From an uncultured Lachnobacterium sp. (GTDB lineage Bacteria > Bacillota > Clostridia > Lachnospirales > Lachnospiraceae): DNA of 6,704 bases. Each line of letters starts with the position of its first letter. Position 1 is the first letter of the stretch. A program made the translations under genes and the position numbers. The notes under the pieces were generated by a model, which saw only the letters and a list, made by a program, of their open reading frames with translations, had not been told where the DNA came from and made no database searches. Shown in pieces: positions 1-6,476 of the stretch. The stretch is from NCBI GenBank assembly GCA_900548765.1, contig URLU01000124.1:1-6704 (forward strand), read 5' to 3'.

Positions 1-783
1 GACATCAGAACCTTCAACATTGACCCTTCAAAGATTGAGGCTGCCATCACAGATAAGACAAAGGCAATTATGCCGGTTCACTTATATGGACAGGCTTGTG
101 ATATGGAGCCTATTATGGAAATCGCAAAGCGCCATAACTTATTTGTAGTGGAGGACTGCGCCCAGGCTCATGGAGCTACATACAAGGGCAGAAAGATTGG
201 TTCCTTTGGAAATGCAGCAGGCTTCAGCTTCTACCCTGGCAAGAATTTAGGTGCCCTGGGAGATGCAGGTGCCACAATCACAGATGATGAGGAGCTTGCA
301 AAGAAAATAAGAGCCCTTGGCAACTATGGTTCTGATTACAAGTACCACCATATATATCAGGGAAATAACAGCCGTCTTGATGAGATGCAGGCAGCATTCC
401 TTGCAGCAAAGCTTCCTATCCTTGACAAGATGAACGAGGAGAGACGCCGCATAGCCCAGAGATATCTGGATGGAATCAAAAACCCGGAGGTTATTCTGCC
501 ATATGTTCATGAGGACTGTGTACCGGTATGGCATATTTTTGCAATCCGTACAAAGCGCAGGGAAGAGCTGGAAAAGTGGCTCAATGACCATGAGATTGGC
601 ACAAACAAGCATTATCCTATTCCAATCCATATGCAGGAGTGCTATAAGGATATGGGCTTTAAGCAGGGAGACTTCCCAATCGCAGAGGAAATCAGTGCGA
701 CAGAGCTTAGTTTACCAATGTTTTATGGAATGACAGAGGAGCAGATTCAGTTTGTAATTGATACAATCAATGAATTCAAGTAA
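1..783 (+). CDS. DegT/DnrJ/EryC1/StrS family PLP-dependent sugar aminotransferase (5' partial), probably FdtB/QdtB-like
   Basis: The frame is open from the first base, so the gene begins upstream; the ATG at 70 is internal. The 260 visible residues are about two thirds of the usual 365-380. The motif VEDCAQAHGA (visible residues 50-59) carries the Asp (52) that in this family contacts the PLP pyridine nitrogen. FSFYPGKNLGALGDAG follows, with Lys81 (codon 241-243) as the expected Schiff-base lysine. NNSRLDEMQAAFL and the C-terminal HYPIPIHMQ block are also family hallmarks. The enzyme transfers an amino group from glutamate to a keto group on a cytoplasmic nucleotide sugar. The family assignment is firm. 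The substrate, dTDP-3-keto-6-deoxyhexose, is inferred from the FdtA/QdtA-type ketoisomerase at 4416-4841. A C4 aminotransferase for another sugar remains possible. The next gene starts 5 bases after its stop, so the two are probably translationally coupled. Confidence 0.93.
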   Translation, partial: DIRTFNIDPSKIEAAITDKTKAIMPVHLYGQACDMEPIMEIAKRHNLFVVEDCAQAHGATYKGRKIGSFGNAAGFSFYPGKNLGALGDAGATITDDEELAKKIRALGNYGSDYKYHHIYQGNNSRLDEMQAAFLAAKLPILDKMNEERRRIAQRYLDGIKNPEVILPYVHEDCVPVWHIFAIRTKRREELEKWLNDHEIGTNKHYPIPIHMQECYKDMGFKQGDFPIAEEISATELSLPMFYGMTEEQIQFVIDTINEFK

Positions 784-787
784 AAAA

Positions 788-1642
788 ATGGATAATACAA
801 AAGGATTAGTAAGTTTCTTGATTCCTTGCTATAATCATGAAAAATTTGCAATGGACTTGTTCCGGAGCATATTGAATCAAAGCTATGACAACTATGAGGT
901 GCTTGTATGTGATGACTGTTCAAAGGATAATTCCGTACAGGTGCTTAAGCAGGCAAAAGAATTATTTGAGGCAGAAAATATCAGATTCGAGCTTATTGTC
1001 AATGATACAAACAAGGGCATTGTAAAGAATGTAAACCATATGCTTGAGCTGGCAGGGGGAGAGTATGTAAAAATCATTGCATCAGATGATGTGCTGCAAA
1101 AGGACTATTTAGACCGTATGGTGGGACTCTTTGAAGCCCATCCAGAGGCTAAGGTAGGGTTTAGCAATTGCTATAAGTTTAAAGAGGAGGGACATTATCC
1201 AATAGAGGAGTCCCATATTATAGGAAAGCTTCTGGACCCATTTCCAGACAAAAGCAGCTATACCTTTGAGGAGATATTTAAGCTTAACATGGTGCCTGCA
1301 CCCTCTACAATGTATAGAAAAGAAGTACTGGATGAGGTGGGCAGGTATGATGAGAGCATAGCCATTGAAGACCTGGAGATGCTGCTTAGGGTTATGTCAA
1401 GATACCCGGATGGATGCGTTTATACTGAGGATGCCCTGGTGTATTACCGCATAAATTCCACCTCAATATCTTCAGCAAAGAGAAATAAGGGAGCTCATAA
1501 AAGAATCAGATTTATGTACGAAAATCAGCTTAGGACTGCCAGAAAATACAGAGGCAGTGTACCGAAGGATGTATACAGGAGCAGACTACACGATATTCGT
1601 TTAAGTTATTATGTTCAGCTTTTCCATTTGATTTTTGGATAG
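788..1642 (+). CDS. Glycosyltransferase family 2 (GT-A fold)
   Basis: This is a 284-residue cytoplasmic or membrane-associated transferase that would add one sugar to the growing lipid-linked repeat unit. It opens with the GT2 signature VSFLIPCYNHEKF (residues 8-20). Further GT2 features are YEVLVCDDCSKDNS (36-49), with Asp42/Asp43 for nucleotide binding, NKGI (75-78), the DXD-equivalent ASDD (98-101) for the metal and diphosphate, and Glu194-Asp195 in AIEDLEMLLR as the likely catalytic-base region. There is no clear transmembrane anchor; the C-terminus ends in a short hydrophobic stretch. The start is uncertain. ATG at 788 leaves seven residues before the signature, which is normal for the family. 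TTG at 758 or ATG at 770 would add 10 or 6 residues and overlap the aminotransferase; none of the three has a well-spaced Shine-Dalgarno. Donor and acceptor cannot be read from the sequence. Confidence 0.92.
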   Translation: MDNTKGLVSFLIPCYNHEKFAMDLFRSILNQSYDNYEVLVCDDCSKDNSVQVLKQAKELFEAENIRFELIVNDTNKGIVKNVNHMLELAGGEYVKIIASDDVLQKDYLDRMVGLFEAHPEAKVGFSNCYKFKEEGHYPIEESHIIGKLLDPFPDKSSYTFEEIFKLNMVPAPSTMYRKEVLDEVGRYDESIAIEDLEMLLRVMSRYPDGCVYTEDALVYYRINSTSISSAKRNKGAHKRIRFMYENQLRTARKYRGSVPKDVYRSRLHDIRLSYYVQLFHLIFG

Positions 1643-1657
1643 CTGATTGATATGACC

Positions 1658-1663
1658 AAGGAG
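1658..1663 (+). promoter_or_regulatory. Ribosome binding site fixing a GTG start
   Basis: AAGGAG lies 6 bases upstream of GTG at 1670. It is the only good Shine-Dalgarno in the 27-base gap and supports GTG as the true start of the flippase gene. Confidence 0.75.
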
Positions 1664-1669
1664 TGAAAA

Positions 1670-3169
1670 GTGCAGGCAAAACAGAAAAGTATAATTAATA
1701 TAGCAAGTGGACTGTTTGGACAGCTTATGACAATCGCCTGTGGAGTTTTGATTCCACGACTTGTAATGGTAAGCTATGGTTCAGAAATTAATGGTCTGCT
1801 TAATTCTATAAGCCAGATTTTTGTGTATTTTGGCTTGTTTGAGGCGGGAGTTGGTACTGCGTCAGTTCAGGCACTGTATGCCCCCGTTGCTAAAAACAAC
1901 AGGGATGATATACAGGGTATACTCGCGGCAACTAAAAAGTTTTACTTTAAGATAGGAATATTGTATTTCACAGCGGTTGTGCTGCTGGCGGTTTTTTATC
2001 CATTTTTGTTACACACCAGTATTCCTTACTCAAAGATATTTTTGATTATTTTCTTTGGTGGAGCAGGAAACTGCCTGTGTTTCTTCTATCAGGATAAGTA
2101 CACTGTACTTATGAGTGCAGAGGGCAAGAATTATGTATACACAAATGTCACTACATTTATCACCACTCTGACCAGCATAGCAAAGGTTATACTGCTTCTG
2201 ATGGGATATAATGTACTGGCAGTACAGTTTTCTTACTTTGTAATATGCTTCTTTCAAGTGTTTGTATATTCGATATACTTAAGGAAAAATTATTCCTGGA
2301 TTGACTGGAGTGCTAAACCTAATAACAAGGCGATAGAGCAGAAAAACTCTACATTGGTTCACCAAATCGCAAGTGTTGTTTTTTACAATACAGACCCCTT
2401 GATACTGACTTCTATCACCCATGATTTGAAAATTGTCAGTGTATACACGATTTATAATATGGTTACATCCATGGTCACAGCACTTGTGCAGCAGTTGTCC
2501 CAGGGTATAAGCTTCAGGCTGGGGCAGTTATTTAACACAGAGAGGGAGCAGTATGTAAAGCTGCACCATATCTGTGAGATAATATATATGACTCTGGCAT
2601 TTGCAGCCATGACCACCACATATGTTGTGTTTCCGGCATTTATCAGACTGTATACCAAGGGTGTAACAGATATTAATTATTATGAAAAGCTTTATCCATT
2701 GCTGTTTGTGCTGATTCCTCTCTTTACAATAGGCAGGACAGCAATGAACAATGTGATTTATTATGCGGCACATTTCAAGCAGACCCAGATGAGTGCGGTG
2801 CTGGAATGTGTGATAAACATAACCGTGTCTGTTATTGGAGTATGGGAATTTGGCATATATGGAGTGCTGATTGGAAGTGTTGCATCTGTAGTGTACAGGA
2901 CAATATATATGATTTTTTACTGCTACAGGCACATTCTGTTTGACAGCCCATGGAAAACAATCAGGCGCTGGCTGGTATGCCTTGTGATTTTTGCACTTAT
3001 GGTAGTTTTTGTGCCAAGTGCAAATCTGCCTGCCGCCAGCTACCTTCAGATAATCCTGTATGGTGCTGCAGCTGGTGTTATAAGCTTAATTGTTTACTTT
3101 GCGGCATTGTGTCTCACCAACAGGAAAGAAACACAAAATATGATAAGTATAGTAAGAGGTATATTTTAG
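1670..3169 (+). CDS. Wzx-type oligosaccharide flippase (MOP/polysaccharide transport superfamily)
   Basis: This 499-residue polytopic inner-membrane protein has about 12-14 hydrophobic segments along its whole length, the size and layout of Wzx-type flippases, which move undecaprenyl-diphosphate-linked repeat units to the outer face of the membrane. The N-terminus has the recognisable block IPRLVMVSYGSEINGLL (28-44), followed by SISQIFVYFGLFEAGVGTA, a pattern frequent in Firmicutes polysaccharide flippases. Charged loops such as RKNYSWIDWSAKPNNK separate the segments and are consistent with cytoplasmic loops. The start is GTG with a strong AAGGAG six bases upstream. Only three bases separate its stop from the next start. 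Its presence marks the cluster as a Wzx/Wzy-type pathway rather than ABC export. The exact substrate is unknown. A teichoic-acid or other lipid-linked glycan exporter is an alternative role. Confidence 0.93.
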   Translation: MQAKQKSIINIASGLFGQLMTIACGVLIPRLVMVSYGSEINGLLNSISQIFVYFGLFEAGVGTASVQALYAPVAKNNRDDIQGILAATKKFYFKIGILYFTAVVLLAVFYPFLLHTSIPYSKIFLIIFFGGAGNCLCFFYQDKYTVLMSAEGKNYVYTNVTTFITTLTSIAKVILLLMGYNVLAVQFSYFVICFFQVFVYSIYLRKNYSWIDWSAKPNNKAIEQKNSTLVHQIASVVFYNTDPLILTSITHDLKIVSVYTIYNMVTSMVTALVQQLSQGISFRLGQLFNTEREQYVKLHHICEIIYMTLAFAAMTTTYVVFPAFIRLYTKGVTDINYYEKLYPLLFVLIPLFTIGRTAMNNVIYYAAHFKQTQMSAVLECVINITVSVIGVWEFGIYGVLIGSVASVVYRTIYMIFYCYRHILFDSPWKTIRRWLVCLVIFALMVVFVPSANLPAASYLQIILYGAAAGVISLIVYFAALCLTNRKETQNMISIVRGIF

Positions 3170-3172
3170 ATT

Positions 3173-4429
3173 ATGAAACTAAAAGAAAATCTATATTCTG
3201 CCTATGGGAAAATGCGACAGATATATCGTATGAAAAAAGGCAGCCGGTTCTGCTGGCATAATGACAGGATATCTGTAGTTTTTCTGATGCAGTATACGCC
3301 ATCCTGGGGAAAGCTTGAGCTGCTCTATGATTCCTTAATTAAAAATCCGGAGTTTGATGTACATCTGGTATGTGTGCCGGATAATCTTAACAATGGCGTG
3401 CCTGCTGATAATATGAATCAGACCTATCAGTATTTTACTGATAAGGGCTATGAGGCTGTTGATGCATGGATGGGGGATGGCAGATGGTTTGATTTAAAGA
3501 CCTTAAAGCCGGACTATGTGTTCACCACCAGACCATATGATTTTTATCTGCCAGTGGATTATCAGAGTCATAATATGTGTCTCTACACCAGAATCTGCAA
3601 TTTCTCATATGGAATAAATATCGACAGGGAACTGGAAGAGATGGTTTTTGGGCAGAGCTTTTACATGCACACCTACATGTATTTTGTAGAGATGGAATCC
3701 CTTGTTGCGGATTATCAGAAGGCACAGAGTCTTGGACACAGGCTGGGACTTAACCATTCAGACTGCCTTGGAATGATTGCTCTGGATGGATTTATGAATG
3801 ATAAAAATTCAGAGAGTGCTTCATGGAACTTTGCCACTAATGGGCTCAGGGTAATCTGGGCACCACGATGGACAACAGACAAGAAGCTGGGTGGCAGCAA
3901 CTTCTTCACCTACAAGGACTTTATGCTCGACTATTTTAGAGAGCATGATGAGATGAATCTTCTTATGCGTCCCCATCCTCTGATGTTTGATAATTTTATC
4001 AGCACTGGTGAGATGACAGCGGATGAGGTGGAGAAATATAAAGCTGAGGTTAATAGTATAAAAAATATAGCCTTTGATGACCAGAAGGAGTATGCGGCTA
4101 CTTTCTGGAATTCTGATGTATTGATAGCGGATTATTCATCAATTGTTCCAGAATACTTTTTGACAGAAAAACCATTGATTTTCTGCGCAACAAATATGGA
4201 GCTTACCCTGCTTGATAATATGAAGGATATTTTAAAGGGCAGCTATGTAGTGAATTCTGAGCAGGAGCTTCGTGGCTGTCTGGAAGATCTCAGACAGGGA
4301 AAGGATACCAGGAAAGATATCCGTATAGAAATGAAACAAAAGCTGTTTGGAAAGACACTGGGAAAATCAGTTGAGCTTACAACAAATTGGCTAATAGAGG
4401 ATTGGAGGAAAAGTAATGCAGGTAATTAA
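3173..4429 (+). CDS. CDP-glycerol glycerophosphotransferase (TagB/TagF)-like protein, divergent
   Basis: This 418-residue soluble protein resembles the GT-B fold transferases of the TagB/TagF family, best in the C-terminal half. Visible features are WAPRWT (229-234, equivalent to the family's YAPTW/YAPTF block), LLMRPHPL (263-270, the RxHP motif whose His is catalytic or substrate-binding in TagF), and SDVLIADYSSIVPEYF (314-329, matching the D-Y-SS phosphate-binding motif). The first half begins with a Rossmann-like region (VVFLMQYTPSWGK, 35-47). It lacks the family's W-H-G-T-P motif with the other key His; the corresponding stretch appears to be LYTRICNFSYGINID (137-151). Known relatives transfer glycerol- or ribitol-phosphate from a CDP-alditol. 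Given the missing motif, the donor here may be different, so I infer only a transferase acting on the polysaccharide. It starts three bases after the flippase stop and overlaps the ketoisomerase gene by 14 bases. Confidence 0.78.
   Translation: MKLKENLYSAYGKMRQIYRMKKGSRFCWHNDRISVVFLMQYTPSWGKLELLYDSLIKNPEFDVHLVCVPDNLNNGVPADNMNQTYQYFTDKGYEAVDAWMGDGRWFDLKTLKPDYVFTTRPYDFYLPVDYQSHNMCLYTRICNFSYGINIDRELEEMVFGQSFYMHTYMYFVEMESLVADYQKAQSLGHRLGLNHSDCLGMIALDGFMNDKNSESASWNFATNGLRVIWAPRWTTDKKLGGSNFFTYKDFMLDYFREHDEMNLLMRPHPLMFDNFISTGEMTADEVEKYKAEVNSIKNIAFDDQKEYAATFWNSDVLIADYSSIVPEYFLTEKPLIFCATNMELTLLDNMKDILKGSYVVNSEQELRGCLEDLRQGKDTRKDIRIEMKQKLFGKTLGKSVELTTNWLIEDWRKSNAGN
4404..4409 (+). promoter_or_regulatory. 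Ribosome binding site inside the preceding gene
   Basis: GGAGGA lies 6 bases upstream of ATG 4416, within the last codons of the TagF-like gene. It supports the 14-base overlap of the two genes as real. Confidence 0.75.
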
Positions 4430-4841
4430 GTATGTATTTCAGCCACATGGGGATGAGAGGGGACAGCTTGTAGCCCTTGAAGAGTTTAAGGACATCCCAT
4501 TTCAGATTAAGAGAGTATATTACATGTATGACACAGGTGAGGGTGTGGAACGTGGATTCCATGCACACAAGTGTTTACAGCAGATATTAATCTGCATACA
4601 TGGAAGCTGTAAGATACGTCTGGATAATGGAAAGGAAAAGAAGATAGTTCCATTAGAGAAGCCGTATGAGGGCTTATATGTATCAAACGTTATGTGGAGA
4701 GAGATGTTTGATTTCTCACCAGATGCAGTACTCTTAGTATTAGCTTCTGAGCTCTATGACGAGTCAGATTATATAAGAGACTATGATGAGTTCCTAAAGT
4801 TTGTGGAAACTTGCGAAAATAACAAGATAGAGAGCATGTAG
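4416..4841 (+). CDS. fdtA: dTDP-4-keto-6-deoxyglucose 3,4-ketoisomerase (FdtA/QdtA/WxcM-C family cupin)
   Basis: This 141-residue single-domain cupin has the normal length of stand-alone FdtA/QdtA/TylM3 enzymes. They move the keto group of dTDP-4-keto-6-deoxyglucose from C4 to C3, the step before C3 amination. The N-terminal DERGQLVALEE (13-23) and KRVYYMYDT (32-40) blocks are typical. RGFHAHK (46-52) carries His49 and His51, the catalytic histidine pair of this family, at the numbers I recall for FdtA. LDNGKE and YVSNVMWREMFDFSPDAVLLVLAS complete the cupin barrel, and YDESDYIRDYDEF is a family C-terminal signature. Whether the product has galacto (FdtA) or gluco (QdtA) configuration cannot be read from these motifs, so the symbol is used in the family sense. 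Its partner aminotransferase is probably the gene at 1-783, separated from it by three genes. The start has a strong ribosome binding site. Confidence 0.93.
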   Translation: MQVIKYVFQPHGDERGQLVALEEFKDIPFQIKRVYYMYDTGEGVERGFHAHKCLQQILICIHGSCKIRLDNGKEKKIVPLEKPYEGLYVSNVMWREMFDFSPDAVLLVLASELYDESDYIRDYDEFLKFVETCENNKIESM

Positions 4842-4867
4842 CTAAAGGACATACAGGCGGAAAGTAT

Positions 4868-4872
4868 GAGGA
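4868..4872 (+). promoter_or_regulatory. Ribosome binding site of the GNAT gene
   Basis: GAGGA lies 7 bases upstream of ATG 4880, in the 38-base gap after the ketoisomerase gene. No hairpin or promoter-like pair is evident in that gap, so the genes appear co-transcribed. Confidence 0.65.
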
Positions 4873-4879
4873 ATGAACG

Positions 4880-5395
4880 ATGTTCAGATTGCGTAAATTA
4901 GAGGAAAAAGATGTACCGGAGATGATTGCCTGGATGCATGACCCAAAGGTAAACTGCAAGTTTAGATTTGATTTTGCAAGCATGACTGAGGACAAAGCTC
5001 TGGAGTTTGTGAAAAACAGTTTTACTGACGAAAACCAGAACTTTGCCTTTGTAGGAGATGATGACAGATATCTGGGAACCATAAGCCTTAAAAATATTTC
5101 AAAGGTTGACAATAACGCTGAGTATGCAGTTGTCACAAGTCTGGCTGCCCAGGGCACGGGTGCAGCCTTTGCAGCCACAAAGGAGATACTTAAATATGCC
5201 TTTGAGACATTGGAACTTAACAGAGTGTATCTTAATGTGCTGGTGGAGAACGAGAGAGCCAACGCGTTTTATAAGAAGTGCGGATTTGAATATGAGGGAA
5301 TGTTTAAGGAGCATCTGTGTATCAGAGGGCAGTATAAGGATTTGAACTGGTATGGAATGACCAGGGAACAGTATATGGGGATGAAGAATGAATAA
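4880..5395 (+). CDS. GNAT family N-acetyltransferase (RimJ/RimL-like), candidate amino-sugar acetyltransferase
   Basis: This is a complete 171-residue GNAT domain. It starts FRLRKLEEKDVPEMIAWM (2-19), the usual beta1-alpha1 opening. It continues with YLGTISLKNIS (64-74), the acetyl-CoA loop QGTGAA (91-96, fitting Q/R-x-x-G-x-G/A), and VENERANAFYKKCGFEYEG (122-140), the motif-B helix of RimJ/RimL-type members. The length and the LGTISLKNI stretch resemble PseH-type enzymes that acetylate the amino group of a nucleotide-activated deoxy sugar. Coming directly after the ketoisomerase, it probably N-acetylates the dTDP-3-amino-3,6-dideoxyhexose made by that enzyme and the aminotransferase. This role is inferred from position. 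Protein N-terminal acetylation or action on another amino sugar cannot be excluded. The gene overlaps the acyltransferase gene by 8 bases. Confidence 0.88.
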   Translation: MFRLRKLEEKDVPEMIAWMHDPKVNCKFRFDFASMTEDKALEFVKNSFTDENQNFAFVGDDDRYLGTISLKNISKVDNNAEYAVVTSLAAQGTGAAFAATKEILKYAFETLELNRVYLNVLVENERANAFYKKCGFEYEGMFKEHLCIRGQYKDLNWYGMTREQYMGMKNE

Positions 5396-6455
5396 GACAA
5401 AAAACCAGAGGAACTCTGCGATTGAGCTGCTTAGAATTATTGCTATTATGGGAGTAGTTGTACTTCATTACAATAATGGACAGATGGGTGGTGGATTTCA
5501 GTATGTGAAACCAGGGTCATTAAATGAGATGTACCTTTATTTGTCAGAGAGTATATTTATCTCATCAGTCAATCTCTTTGTGATGATATCGGGATTTTTC
5601 CTCTGCATGACACCAAAGCGCAGAGGTGTAAAGGCTGTGGAACTGATACTTCAGGTGATTTTGTTCAGCGAGGCTTTTTATCTGCTCAGAGTGATTAGCG
5701 CAGGAGCGGCATTTACAATCAGAGATTTGCTGCTTAATCTTATTCCTAAGAACTATTTCGTTATATTGTATGTGGCACTGTATTTTATCTCGCCATATCT
5801 CAATGTAATGATAGAAAATCTGTCTCAGGATAAGTTTAAAAAGCTGATTATTATGCTGCTTGTGCTGTTTTCATTCTGGACGATAATTGTTGATTATCTG
5901 CAGGCTGGATTTGGAGTTACATTTTCAGGGGCAAGTACCATCGGAATGTCAGGAAGTGATTCCGGATATACAATAGTCAATTTTGTCCTTGCCTATCTGA
6001 TTGGTGCTTATATAGGCATTTATGGAATTGAGATAAGCAGACAGAAAAATCTGCTATACATAATTGTAAATCTGATTTTGATTTTTGCAGCAGCATACGG
6101 ACAGCATTTGCTGGGGGAAGATAACATTATCGCCTGGTATTATAATGACCCACTTACGATTTCGTTTGCAGTATTAGTGATGCTGTATGTGATTCGGTTC
6201 CAGTTTGAGAGCCGCTTTATCAATGAATTTGCAAAGGGAGCTTTTACCTGCTTTCTTTTTCATGCAGCCTGTCTGCCATTTATGAAGATTGAGCAGGCTG
6301 TAAATTCAAATCTGGCAGTTTTATTTGTACATCAGATTTTAGTGAGTATTGTACTTTACAGTATTTCCTACGTGGTTTACAAGATATATTCGCTCTGCAC
6401 AGGCTGGTTTATTAAGCTGATAGGTCCACTATGCAGTAAGCTGGATATTAGATAA
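5388..6455 (+). CDS. Acyltransferase-3 family membrane O-acyltransferase
   Basis: This 355-residue protein has about ten predicted membrane segments, the size of the stand-alone AT3 (Acyl_transf_3) domain. The N-terminal ELLRIIAIMGVVVLHY (13-28) contains the family's R-x10-H signature, Arg16 and His27. SVNLFVMISGFFL (60-72) matches the conserved LFFVISGF block, and YFVILYVALYFISPYLN is the typical W/Y-F-x-x-x-Y-x-x-LY segment. No extracytoplasmic SGNH domain follows, unlike OatA. Members transfer acetyl, or sometimes succinyl, groups across the membrane to hydroxyls of surface glycans. In this cluster it probably O-acetylates the repeat unit or polymer. The start ATG at 5388 lies within the last codons of the GNAT gene, implying coupled translation, with GGGG about seven bases upstream. 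The acyl donor and acceptor position are not readable from sequence. Confidence 0.91.
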   Translation: MNKTKNQRNSAIELLRIIAIMGVVVLHYNNGQMGGGFQYVKPGSLNEMYLYLSESIFISSVNLFVMISGFFLCMTPKRRGVKAVELILQVILFSEAFYLLRVISAGAAFTIRDLLLNLIPKNYFVILYVALYFISPYLNVMIENLSQDKFKKLIIMLLVLFSFWTIIVDYLQAGFGVTFSGASTIGMSGSDSGYTIVNFVLAYLIGAYIGIYGIEISRQKNLLYIIVNLILIFAAAYGQHLLGEDNIIAWYYNDPLTISFAVLVMLYVIRFQFESRFINEFAKGAFTCFLFHAACLPFMKIEQAVNSNLAVLFVHQILVSIVLYSISYVVYKIYSLCTGWFIKLIGPLCSKLDIR

Positions 6456-6463
6456 AGTGAAAT

Positions 6464-6474
6464 AAGGGGAAGGA
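6464..6474 (+). promoter_or_regulatory. Purine-rich ribosome binding site
   Basis: AAGGGGAAGGA lies just before ATG 6477. The AAGGGG part is 7 bases from the start and supports this ATG as the start of the last, cut-off gene. Confidence 0.6.
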
Positions 6475-6476
6475 AA

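Noticed and set aside
247..630. 127-codon open frame on the - strand
   Set aside because: It is antisense to the aminotransferase motifs, including the PLP lysine region. It has no domain and no suitable gene context, as all real genes are on the + strand.
2528..2932. 134-codon open frame on the - strand within the flippase gene
   Set aside because: It is His-, Cys- and Tyr-rich, as expected from the reverse complement of a membrane-protein gene, and has no recognisable motif.
2950..3261. 103-codon + strand frame spanning the flippase-TagF-like junction
   Set aside because: Its translation is Cys-rich and lacks a recognisable fold. It is out of frame with two well-supported genes that together cover the region.
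4842..4879. Possible terminator or promoter between the ketoisomerase and GNAT genes
   Set aside because: I see no inverted repeat followed by a T run and no convincing -35/-10 pair in these 38 bases; only the ribosome binding site stands out.
4690..5262. 190-codon open frame on the - strand
   Set aside because: It runs antisense across the ketoisomerase and GNAT genes, both of which have clear family motifs. Its translation is rich in Ser and Leu with no recognisable domain, typical of a shadow frame.
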